Of a DNA stretch of 25,574 nt, positions 1-4,975 are shown piece by piece. The notes below the pieces were generated by a model, which saw only the letters and a program-made list of their open reading frames with translations, did not search any database and was not told the DNA's origin. Both the position numbers and the translations under genes were made by a program. Origin of the DNA: Ruminococcaceae bacterium UBA3751. Lineage in GTDB: Bacteria > Bacillota > Clostridia > Oscillospirales > Acutalibacteraceae. Location: assembly GCA_002371215.1 (NCBI GenBank), contig DFGL01000065.1, positions 1-25,574 of the forward strand, in the 5' to 3' direction. Every line of letters starts with the position of its first letter. Within the stretch, counting starts at the first letter, position 1.

Positions 1-12
1 CGATTTGCATAA

Positions 13-42
13 AAATAAAGCAGGTAAAAACCTGCTTTATTT
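13..42 (-). terminator. Terminator downstream of toxN
   Basis: A 13-bp perfect stem (13-25 with 30-42) closes an AAAA loop, and the minus strand continues with a T-rich tail. It lies about 105 bp beyond the toxN stop codon and is the first strong hairpin in that direction, so it probably ends the toxIN transcript. Its A-rich 5' side could also let it work on the plus strand. Confidence 0.7.
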
Positions 43-101
43 GGTGGAGTGTACGCTCTAATAAACAATTATATCGCCTGTTTAGGCGGCTTGTGCGGTT
101 G

Positions 102-121
102 TTGGTTGGCAAGTGGTTGAC
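102..121 (+). repeat. Short dispersed repeat, copy 1
   Basis: The 20-mer TTGGTTGGCAAGTGGTTGAC matches sequences at 1722-1741 and 3133-3152 with one difference (T for C). All three copies have the same orientation. Here GTTGAC is followed 13 bases later by GTCAAC, so the end of the repeat can form a small inverted repeat. Its function is unknown; see the finding on module boundaries. Confidence 0.6.
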
Positions 122-148
122 ATTTATAATAGAAGTCAACAAATTTTA

Positions 149-658
149 TCAAATAATATATGGTTTGTTTTTTTCATAATTTGGTATATATTTATCACAT
201 GCTTTTTCTAATTTCTTAAAATTACAACATATTCTGAGTAAAAACTGATTATTACCTTTTATCGTATTATAATATGTTTTTGAAGCATGGTTTAAAACAT
301 CTGCTTTATTTTTGTTTATATATGTAACCTGTCTTCTCAAAAGATTGGCATACTGAACATCAGTTTCGTCATTAATATCAAAAGATATTAGTGCACTTTC
401 ACATACCGGAATCATATTATTAAATCCAAGCAAGCCAAGTCTGCCGTTATCCAGCTTCATCAAGTGAACACCGCTCTTAATGTTAGCATGATTCGGTTTG
501 GGTGATTCCATAGGCACAAAATACTTATATGTTCCAACACAAAGAACTATGCCAACATATGGCCTTTTTCTGTTTTTATTATTCTGTACTCTGGAATCTC
601 TGCTTTGAAGATAACGAATGTATTTATCTTCAACTCTGTATATTTTTAAACTATCCAT
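149..658 (-). CDS. toxN: Type III toxin-antitoxin endoribonuclease, ToxN/AbiQ family
   Basis: This 169-residue protein has the usual ToxN/AbiQ length and recognisable family features: an N-terminal IYRVEDKYIRYL segment, the core RPYVGIVL, YKYFVPMESPKPNH, the GLLGFNNMIPV block, and a C-terminal CCNFKKLEKAC segment. Family members are sequence-specific RNases that cut A-rich sites in mRNA. They are held inactive by a small structured RNA encoded as tandem repeats just upstream, and several abort phage infection. Here exactly such an array (707-814) precedes the gene, separated by a terminator that would keep toxin levels below RNA antitoxin levels. The start is ATG with GAGGAG five bases upstream. 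The gene is much more AT-rich than the purine and ribosomal genes in this window, which suggests acquisition by transfer. The family call is firm; anti-phage activity is inferred. Confidence 0.93.
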   Translation of the reverse strand: MDSLKIYRVEDKYIRYLQSRDSRVQNNKNRKRPYVGIVLCVGTYKYFVPMESPKPNHANIKSGVHLMKLDNGRLGLLGFNNMIPVCESALISFDINDETDVQYANLLRRQVTYINKNKADVLNHASKTYYNTIKGNNQFLLRICCNFKKLEKACDKYIPNYEKNKPYII

Positions 659-670
659 TTAAACTCCTCT

Positions 671-703
671 ATAAAAACAAGACAGACAAAGAAGCCTGTC
701 TTG
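671..703 (-). terminator. Terminator between the toxI array and toxN
   Basis: On the minus strand CAAGACAGGC (703-694) pairs with GTCTGTCTTG (687-678), with one G-T pair, around a six-base loop, followed by TTTTTAT. It begins immediately after the third antitoxin repeat and ends just before the toxN ribosome binding site. This is the position occupied by the leaky terminator of known toxIN loci, where partial read-through sets the antitoxin:toxin ratio. Confidence 0.88.
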
Positions 704-706
704 CTT

Positions 707-814
707 TTTCATTCCCTACTTAACGGCAAGGGATTTCCGCTTTTTTTAGTTCCGACTTACGGCTCGGACTATCCGCTTTTTTAGGTTCCGATTTACGGCT
801 CGGACTATCCGCTT
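707..814 (-). ncRNA. toxI: ToxI antitoxin RNA, three tandem 36-nt repeats
   Basis: Three contiguous units of exactly 36 nt run 5' to 3' on the minus strand: 814-779, 778-743 and 742-707. Units 1 and 2 are nearly identical; unit 3 is divergent. Every unit starts AAGCGG and joins the next through an A-run. In each, GCGG (positions 3-6) can pair with CCGT (positions 17-20), and a second stem crosses it: TCCGA/TCGGA in units 1 and 2, TCCCT/AGGGA in unit 3. These interleaved stems make an H-type pseudoknot, the fold of known ToxI RNAs. The unit length equals that of the Pectobacterium ToxI repeat. The A-run junctions are plausible self-cleavage sites, since ToxN proteins cut in A-rich RNA. After unit 3 the sequence AAGC begins again but runs into the terminator. 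Confidence 0.88.
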
Positions 815-819
815 AGATA

Positions 820-843
820 GAAAGGAGGTCATAAATTCCTTTC
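820..843 (-). other. Leader hairpin 5' of the toxI repeats
   Basis: GAAAGGA (minus 843-837) and TCCTTTC (826-820) are perfect complements around a 10-base loop. The hairpin lies in the transcribed leader between the predicted start site and the first antitoxin repeat. It could protect or punctuate the precursor; no function is shown. The loop-side strand contains an SD-like AGGAGG only on the opposite (plus) strand, with no plus-strand gene following. Confidence 0.45.
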
Positions 844-846
844 AAA

Positions 847-863
847 TGTGGATATTATCCACA
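847..863. promoter_or_regulatory. 17-bp palindrome at the toxI start site
   Basis: TGTGGATATTATCCACA is a perfect palindrome with one central base. It begins about five bases downstream of the toxI -10 element, so it either overlaps the transcription start as an operator or forms a hairpin at the RNA 5' end. Its right half, TTATCCACA (855-863), is identical to the consensus DnaA box, and the left half is one base away from it in inverse orientation. Confidence 0.45.
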
Positions 864-868
864 CTATT

Positions 869-896
869 ATTATATCACAAAAAGCAATTATTTCAA
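869..896 (-). promoter_or_regulatory. Sigma-A promoter of toxIN
   Basis: On the minus strand a TTGAAA -35 (896-891) and a perfect TATAAT -10 (874-869) are separated by 16 bases. The predicted start is near 862, about 48 bases before the first antitoxin repeat. No other good promoter lies between here and toxN, so toxin expression should depend on read-through from this site. Confidence 0.75.
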
Positions 897-1021
897 CAAC
901 AAAATACAGACTTTAAATAAAGCCATAACAATATATTGTATATTAACATTAAATAAGTATTAGATAATTTGACTGAAATATTTTAAAAAACTCAAACCGA
1001 TAAACACGAAAAAATGTCTTA

Positions 1022-1174
1022 ATGCCGTTGGATGTATCCAAAATCATCGGTTGCTCCGTACAGGCGGCGAGAGAATTATTTTACCGTGAGGACTTCCCGA
1101 CTATCAAGGTCGGCAAGAACTTCAAGGTTATGAAATCCGCTTTCATTGATTGGTGCAAAGGACGGAGAGTGTAA
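1022..1174 (+). CDS. Small excisionase-like HTH protein (copy A, possibly truncated)
   Basis: This reads as a 50-residue protein containing MPLDVSKIIGCSVQAARE, then FPTIKVGKNF, then SAFIDWC. That is the layout of a MerR-like HTH_17/excisionase domain: helix-turn-helix, then a wing with the typical P-x-I-K-V-G core. The frame stays open upstream to 1004, but there is no convincing ribosome binding site or promoter, and the usual N-terminal extension is missing. It may therefore be a remnant. Its last 114 bases recur at 1745-1858; 8 of the 10 differences are silent, so both copies descend from functional coding sequence. Excisionases of this type direct integrase-mediated excision, but no integrase gene is visible here. 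Confidence 0.45.
   Translation: MPLDVSKIIGCSVQAARELFYREDFPTIKVGKNFKVMKSAFIDWCKGRRV
1061..1174 (+). repeat. 114-bp direct repeat, left copy
   Basis: This stretch aligns without gaps to 1745-1858 (offset 684 bases) with 10 mismatches, about 91% identity. It covers the 3' part and stop codon of the excisionase-like gene. The two copies flank the lipoprotein gene and could recombine to delete it. Confidence 0.9.
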
Positions 1175-1200
1175 CTGAACATTCAGACAGCACTTAAATT

Positions 1201-1229
1201 TTGACTTAACAGAAAGAACGGAATGTAAT
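1201..1229 (+). promoter_or_regulatory. Candidate promoter of the lipoprotein gene
   Basis: TTGACT (1201-1206) and TGTAAT (1224-1229) are spaced by 17 bases, each one mismatch from the sigma-A consensus. They lie about 65 bases upstream of the lipoprotein start codon. The call rests on motif match and spacing only. Confidence 0.45.
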
Positions 1230-1295
1230 AGTATATTAATGCTCATTTAACTTTCATTTAATACTTATAAATATAATAATGAAGAGGTGATATTT

Positions 1296-1673
1296 ATGAA
1301 ACGACAATTTATTATATTTACAATTATAGTTATAGTTTCAGCATTTTTATTTTCAGCGTGCGGTAACAGACAGAATGAAACAGCTGATGAAGAAAAAGCC
1401 TTAGCTACTGAAAACGAATATTATGAGATTTATGAACAAGTAATCTTTAATGAACAATACAATGTGCATGAAAATGTGCATGAAATCCATTTAACAATAG
1501 TTGATAAAAGCACGGGAGAAGAAACGTACAACACTACTCCTTGCAGAGCGTTTGATTACCACGGCGTTGAATTTGTGGATGGGAGCAATGATTTTGTTGT
1601 TAAATCAAGCGATGTCGGAGATTTGTGCTATGAATTCAATGAAAGCATAGTTTCTTGGAGTTTAAAAGAATAG
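1296..1673 (+). CDS. Putative lipoprotein of unknown function
   Basis: This 125-residue protein starts with MKRQ, a hydrophobic stretch at residues 5-19 and the lipobox-like FSAC. Cleavage should therefore leave Cys22 as the lipid-anchored first residue on the outer face of the membrane. The mature part (about 104 residues) is acidic, with no family I recognise; it has a duplicated NVHE motif and two further cysteines. The ATG at 1296 was chosen over the in-frame GTG at 1287 because GAGGTG (1284-1289) is its ribosome binding site. The gene lies between the two excisionase-like repeats and has its own candidate promoter, so it looks like cargo of a mobile or rearranged segment. No function can be assigned. 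Confidence 0.75.
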   Translation: MKRQFIIFTIIVIVSAFLFSACGNRQNETADEEKALATENEYYEIYEQVIFNEQYNVHENVHEIHLTIVDKSTGEETYNTTPCRAFDYHGVEFVDGSNDFVVKSSDVGDLCYEFNESIVSWSLKE

Positions 1674-1718
1674 CAAGCAAGTCAGCAGTTGCAACATTTG
1701 CAGCTGCTTTTCCTTATA

Positions 1719-1750
1719 AATTTGGTTGGCAAGCGGTTGACGTTCAGGCA
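1719..1750 (+). repeat. Dispersed repeat, copy 2 (32 bp)
   Basis: This 32-bp stretch is identical to 3130-3161, and its core 20-mer (TTGGTTGGCAAGCGGTTGAC) recurs with one mismatch at 102-121. Its last bases (CAGGCA) overlap the start of the excisionase-like homology. Confidence 0.85.
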
Positions 1751-1858
1751 GAGAGAGAATTATTTTACCGTGAGGACTTCCCGACAATCAAGGTCGGCAA
1801 GAACTTTAAGGTTATGAAATCCGCCTTCATTGACTGGTGCAAGGAAAGGAGAGTATAA
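1745..1858 (+). repeat. 114-bp direct repeat, right copy
   Basis: This is the partner of 1061-1174, in the same orientation with 10 mismatches. The stop codon is shared. Homologous exchange between the two would remove 684 bp including the whole lipoprotein gene. Confidence 0.9.
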
Positions 1859-1860
1859 CG

Positions 1861-1885
1861 AAAGCCTCGGCGATGCCGAGGCTTT
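1861..1885. terminator. Terminator between copy B and the XRE gene
   Basis: AAAGCCTCGGC and GCCGAGGCTTT form an 11-bp perfect stem around a GAT loop. It sits between the convergent excisionase remnant (plus) and XRE gene (minus, stop at 1894), so it can serve both strands. The terminal T-run is short. Confidence 0.7.
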
Positions 1886-1893
1886 ACTGTTGG

Positions 1894-2982
1894 CTACAGT
1901 TGATTAAGTAATTCCCGGAATTCGTTATCTTCACGAACAGAATCAAATTCTTCGTCTGAAAGCCAAGTATCTCTCATTATCTCACGGAGTGAGCGGGTGT
2001 CACTGGTTTGAAAATCAGTTTTCTTTATCGTAACATCACCGAGAATAATACTGCTTTGATGCTGCTCTTCAGGTCGCTCGTCAAACTGCTTTGCCGCTTG
2101 TGCTGCCTTGTTGAGATATGCAATAGCAGAATCAGTATCGTTTAACCGCATATATATTTCTGCAATTACAAATGGGATTCGTGCTTCTCCCCACGTATCC
2201 AAACTGCTTTGATTATCAAGAATGACATTCTGCAAGTCATACAGTTTCATCATTACAGCAAGCGAACCTTCATCCGACAGACAACCCGACTCACCGAGCA
2301 ACCACACGGAACTGCGAAGATTGTTATATTCGTTCCTGATTTTTTCTCTTAAGAACGGCAGCTTTTCATTATCCTCTAACGCCCACCAGATATTATGTTC
2401 TCTGCACTGTTCCATAGTCGGTAGCGTTTCATAAATCTCTCTGCCTTTTCTCTTTCTTCCCATTTCGCAGTGCTGAAAAGCAAGTCGCGCTGTTGCCTCA
2501 AGTCGTAAGTCAAGGTCAGAACAATATTTCACTATTCTTTCGCCGATACGGATAATCTCGTCGTCATATTTTTCTCTGTTTTCTTTCCAATCAGGAATGT
2601 TACCGTCGTCATCGCCGGCAACAAAAAGAGCGAACATCAGTTTGTTAAGCAAGGCGTAATTATTTGGATATTCAGCAACACCTTTCCTTGCGATTTCTAT
2701 GCAGTCGGAAACATCGCCCTTGCTGATAGCGTTTTGAAATTCTTCGAGATAGCGGTTGACTTTTTCCTTTTCAATAGCATCATCAACTCCCATCAAGGAA
2801 TCAACAGTAACGCCGAAAAAGTCAGCCATAATCGGCAGTAATTCCATATCGGGATAGCAAACGCCGTTTTCCCAGCGGGATACGGACTGATAGGATACGC
2901 CAAGATATTCGGCGAACTCCTCCTGGGTAATATCTTTTGAACGGCGAAGCTCTTTAATTCTGTTTCCAATATTCAGTTTCAT
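1894..2982 (-). CDS. XRE-family transcriptional regulator with helical C-terminal region
   Basis: This 362-residue protein has an N-terminal HTH_3/XRE DNA-binding domain at about residues 7-65: IKELRRSKDITQEEFAEYLG, then VSYQSVSRWENG as the recognition part, then PIMADFFGVTVDSLMG. The remaining 290 residues look like a helical, TPR-like ligand or partner-binding region (for example SAIAYLNKAAQAA near residue 285). This domain pairing is common in Clostridia for stand-alone regulators whose signals are mostly unknown. The start is ATG with AAAGGAG upstream. It is transcribed alone from the promoter at 3031-3059. No target gene is evident; the adjacent accessory genes are on other transcripts. 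Confidence 0.85.
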   Translation of the reverse strand: MKLNIGNRIKELRRSKDITQEEFAEYLGVSYQSVSRWENGVCYPDMELLPIMADFFGVTVDSLMGVDDAIEKEKVNRYLEEFQNAISKGDVSDCIEIARKGVAEYPNNYALLNKLMFALFVAGDDDGNIPDWKENREKYDDEIIRIGERIVKYCSDLDLRLEATARLAFQHCEMGRKRKGREIYETLPTMEQCREHNIWWALEDNEKLPFLREKIRNEYNNLRSSVWLLGESGCLSDEGSLAVMMKLYDLQNVILDNQSSLDTWGEARIPFVIAEIYMRLNDTDSAIAYLNKAAQAAKQFDERPEEQHQSSIILGDVTIKKTDFQTSDTRSLREIMRDTWLSDEEFDSVREDNEFRELLNQL

Positions 2983-3030
2983 AATTCTTCTCCTTTAAGT
3001 GAATTGAAACCGGTACCTGTTTCTGATTAC

Positions 3031-3059
3031 AATATAACACTTATCAAATCGAATAACAA
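3031..3059 (-). promoter_or_regulatory. Promoter of the XRE regulator
   Basis: On the minus strand TTGTTA (3059-3054) and TATATT (3036-3031) are separated by 17 bases. They lie about 50 bases before the XRE start codon. ACCGGT-type inverted sequence just downstream (3008-3016, AACCGGTAC) could be an operator, but this is only a suggestion. Confidence 0.55.
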
Positions 3060-3129
3060 TAACGCATATAGAGAGATTTATTCTACAAGCGAGTGAATAA
3101 GTAGCAAAATAAAACCAAAAACCGGTTGG

Positions 3130-3161
3130 AATTTGGTTGGCAAGCGGTTGACGTTCAGGCA
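3130..3161 (+). repeat. Dispersed repeat, copy 3 (32 bp)
   Basis: This is identical over 32 bp to 1719-1750. Homology stops abruptly after GGCA. The following bases can form a longer imperfect hairpin with the repeat (GTTGAC with GTCAAC, outer TTGG with CCAA at about 3192-3197). Confidence 0.85.
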
Positions 3162-3251
3162 AACTCAAGTCAACTAATGGCAACCCAAGTAAGCCATGGC
3201 GATTTTCATAAATTCTGTTTTTATAGACCAATATAAATTTTCAGTTTTTTC

Positions 3252-3263
3252 GGTCGGAGTGAC
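3252..3263 (-). repeat. Partial duplicate of the tRNA-Pro 3' end
   Basis: GGTCGGAGTGAC is identical to 3421-3432, which encodes the 3' acceptor strand, discriminator and CC of tRNA-Pro. The copies have the same orientation, 169 bases apart. Integrases that insert into tRNA genes leave such duplications, so this is a candidate attachment-site remnant. At 12 bp the evidence is modest. Confidence 0.4.
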
Positions 3264-3386
3264 TCGTCAAAACATATTCCGTGATTAAAGCAAAATGCAA
3301 GCATTTTACTAACAATCACTCCATATGTTTCTCCTCTCGGCGGCGGTACAAGTATCCGCCACCGCAACCCTGACGGGTCTTAGACC

Positions 3387-3419
3387 AAAGAAAAGGACAG
3401 CCTAAGCTGTCCTTTTCTT

Positions 3420-3420
<1 letters not shown>
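3387..3420 (-). terminator. Terminator of tRNA-Pro
   Basis: AAAGAAAAGGACAGC (3387-3401) and its exact complement (3406-3420) form a 15-bp stem with a four-base loop. It abuts the CCA end of the tRNA. The T-rich 3' side on the minus strand fits a Rho-independent terminator. Confidence 0.85.
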
Positions 3421-3495
<75 letters not shown>

Positions 3496-3516
3496 AAGCA
3501 TTTTTAATGCTCATAT

Positions 3517-3545
3517 ACTATAACACATTTGAATTATAATTTCAA
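3517..3545 (-). promoter_or_regulatory. Promoter of tRNA-Pro
   Basis: TTGAAA (3545-3540) and TATAGT (3522-3517) on the minus strand are spaced by 17 bases. They lie about 22 bases before the tRNA 5' end. No clear terminator separates it from the upstream CmpB-family gene, so some read-through from that transcript is possible. Confidence 0.7.
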
Positions 3546-3558
3546 CAAAAATTTTTTA

Positions 3559-4389
3559 TTATTCCGTTTTTTCTTCCTCAGCCTCGGGAATTGAGTCCGC
3601 TGTGCCGTAAAGCTTAATGTCTTTTCTCGCCTTATTTTCCTGCGGTTTATCGTTAATAATATCAAGAATATACTTGTATCGGCTGAAGGTAAAATCCGGA
3701 TAGCGCTGCTTAAAACGCTTAACAATCGGGTTTTCATCCGCCATTGTACGAACAGCTTTTCTGTAAAACTCGCTTTCGGTAATTGTTTTTTTAGCGTTTT
3801 CAAACTGCTCGCCCGTAAGGTCAACACCCTTTTGAACAGAGGTTATCAAATCGTTTTGCATTCCCTTTAAAGCGTTAGCCGTACCCGCCAAATCAGCAAC
3901 CATTGTTGCAACGTCAACAAGCAGGACTGAATACAGAATAAAGCTTGTTATATAAAGCGCCTTGGGCGGCATAGCGTCCGTTAACTTAACAAGCAGGGGC
4001 TGAATAAGTTCAATGCTTATAACGATGCCTATTCCGAAGATAATACAGCCTTTAAGATAAATTCTGCCCTTGATATTAAACCTTCTGTCTGAATAATCCC
4101 ACCACATTGCGTGGAAAAGCTTTTCCATAACAAAATGGGTTACATATTCAAGCGTGCTTGTTACAAGAGTACCTACAAGGAAAACAAGAAATACATTCTT
4201 AATTTTTCCGTAAATCAAAAGGGTACTCAGGCAGCCGCCAAAGCCGTAAATAGGACAAAGCGGACCGAAAAGGAAGCCTCTTTTAACAACCTTTTTATCC
4301 CTTATCAGGTACAAAACCGTTTCAAGAACCCAGCCGCCGAAACTGTAAATTATGAACCATAAAAAGTATTTACAAGCTATATTTATCAT
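3559..4389 (-). CDS. CmpB/PF06541-family membrane protein
   Basis: This 276-residue protein has about five predicted membrane segments (near residues 7-28, 38-56, 65-88, 108-130, 143-168), followed by a soluble, charged C-terminal tail of about 100 residues. The sequence FGGWVLETVLY near the N-terminus, then GFLFGPLCPIYGFG, is typical of the family annotated as putative ABC transporter permease CmpB (PF06541, formerly DUF1113), common in Firmicutes. No ATPase partner is encoded here, so a transport role is doubtful. The gene overlaps the end of the HD-domain gene by four bases (start ATGA), so the two are translationally coupled. The start has no separate strong ribosome binding site, which fits coupling. 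Confidence 0.8.
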   Translation of the reverse strand: MINIACKYFLWFIIYSFGGWVLETVLYLIRDKKVVKRGFLFGPLCPIYGFGGCLSTLLIYGKIKNVFLVFLVGTLVTSTLEYVTHFVMEKLFHAMWWDYSDRRFNIKGRIYLKGCIIFGIGIVISIELIQPLLVKLTDAMPPKALYITSFILYSVLLVDVATMVADLAGTANALKGMQNDLITSVQKGVDLTGEQFENAKKTITESEFYRKAVRTMADENPIVKRFKQRYPDFTFSRYKYILDIINDKPQENKARKDIKLYGTADSIPEAEEEKTE

Positions 4390-4895
4390 AAGTTGCCAAT
4401 TCTCCTGTTAATCTCATTATATACCGGGGAAAAGCGCTTAGAGGTATGCAAATAATCCTCGCTCGCGCAGCGTTTATCGGCAAGAGTTAAAAGCCATGCG
4501 CCCTTTGATTTAGGCAGCTCAATCCCCATAGGGAACATATGGCTTAAAATCATATTTTTCTGTACGGGAGAAAGTGAGCCAAAATGGTTTTCTATATTTT
4601 TTACGGACATTTTGGGATGGTAATAGATATGATATTCCTCGTGCTTTTCCGTATACCATTCATAAAGATAAAAATCGTGAAGAAGCGCCGCTCTCGTTAT
4701 TTCACGGGCGTTTTCAAGCTTCAGGCGGTCCGCCATTTTTAAAACCGAATATGAAACATACAGGCTGTGATAATGAGTAGTAGTCTCCTTATGATGATGG
4801 TATTTATCCATCCCCTTAACAAGATCATCGGAGAGCAAATCCGCCGTATATTCAAGATATTTATCTATATATTTTCTCTCACTGTTTACGTTCAT
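4386..4895 (-). CDS. HD-domain phosphohydrolase-like protein
   Basis: This 169-residue single-domain protein has the metal-binding pattern of the HD superfamily: His43 in HYHSLYVS, the His73-Asp74 pair in AALLHDF, His93, His119 in SHMFP, and Asp140 in TLADK. HD proteins are usually metal-dependent phosphohydrolases acting on nucleotides; the substrate cannot be read from the sequence. The start follows AAAGGGA and has its own candidate promoter. The stop overlaps the start of the CmpB-family gene. It lies 80 bases downstream of asnA without a clear terminator, so it may also receive T-box regulated read-through. Confidence 0.82.
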   Translation of the reverse strand: MNVNSERKYIDKYLEYTADLLSDDLVKGMDKYHHHKETTTHYHSLYVSYSVLKMADRLKLENAREITRAALLHDFYLYEWYTEKHEEYHIYYHPKMSVKNIENHFGSLSPVQKNMILSHMFPMGIELPKSKGAWLLTLADKRCASEDYLHTSKRFSPVYNEINRRIGNL

Positions 4896-4913
4896 TTTTT
4901 AATCCCTTTGTCA

Positions 4914-4941
4914 ATTATATTCATAAAAAGCTCTTTGTAAA
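4914..4941 (-). promoter_or_regulatory. Candidate promoter of the HD-CmpB pair
   Basis: TTTACA (4941-4936) and TATAAT (4919-4914) on the minus strand are separated by 16 bases. They lie in the asnA-HD gap, with a predicted start about 12 bases before the HD start codon. The region is AT-rich, so chance matches are possible. Confidence 0.5.
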
Positions 4942-4975
4942 TACTTAACTGAAAAAATTATATTTTTATTTATAT

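Larger units (their letters stand above)
1679..1858 (+). pseudogene. Excisionase-like HTH gene remnant (copy B)
   Basis: Codons 1745-1858 give the same C-terminal half as copy A (QA-E-RELFYRED ... FPTIKVGKNF ... SAFIDWCKERRV, stop). The first helix of the HTH, present in copy A as VSKIIGCS, is replaced by unrelated sequence ending in the dispersed repeat at 1719-1750. An open frame continues upstream to an ATG at 1655 inside the lipoprotein gene, but with no ribosome binding site. It is best read as a 5'-truncated fragment fused to foreign DNA. The junction coincides with the end of the dispersed repeat, which suggests recombination there. Confidence 0.6.
3060..3386. other. Intergenic stretch without a supported gene
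   Basis: Between the XRE promoter and the tRNA-Pro terminator I see no credible coding sequence. The stretch holds the third dispersed repeat (3130-3161), followed by GTCAAC at 3169-3174 that pairs with GTTGAC at 3147-3152. It also holds a 12-bp duplicate of the tRNA 3' end (3252-3263), a GC-rich palindromic patch (about 3336-3366) and GGTCTTAGACC (3375-3385). It reads as recombination debris beside a tRNA gene. Confidence 0.6.

Noticed and set aside
41..60. tRNA gene 3' end beside the first terminator (minus strand CTCCACCA)
   Set aside because: The last 8-11 bases resemble a tRNA end next to a terminator, as at 3420, but there is no T-arm or cloverleaf. It may be a degenerate att remnant; too weak to list.
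102..121. Integron attC-like site
   Set aside because: The GTTGAC/GTCAAC inverted pair is suggestive, but the sequences do not match the RYYYAAC/GTTRRRY core, and no integron integrase is present.
529..723. Plus-strand open frame opposite toxN
   Set aside because: It runs antisense through toxN and the terminator, without a ribosome binding site; an AT-rich shadow frame.
707..814. CRISPR array
   Set aside because: The repeats are contiguous with no unique spacers, and no cas genes are nearby. Spacing and the adjacent toxin gene fit a ToxI array.
2995..3231. Open frame of 78 codons upstream of the XRE gene
   Set aside because: It overlaps the XRE promoter and the dispersed repeat, has no ribosome binding site and encodes no recognisable domain.
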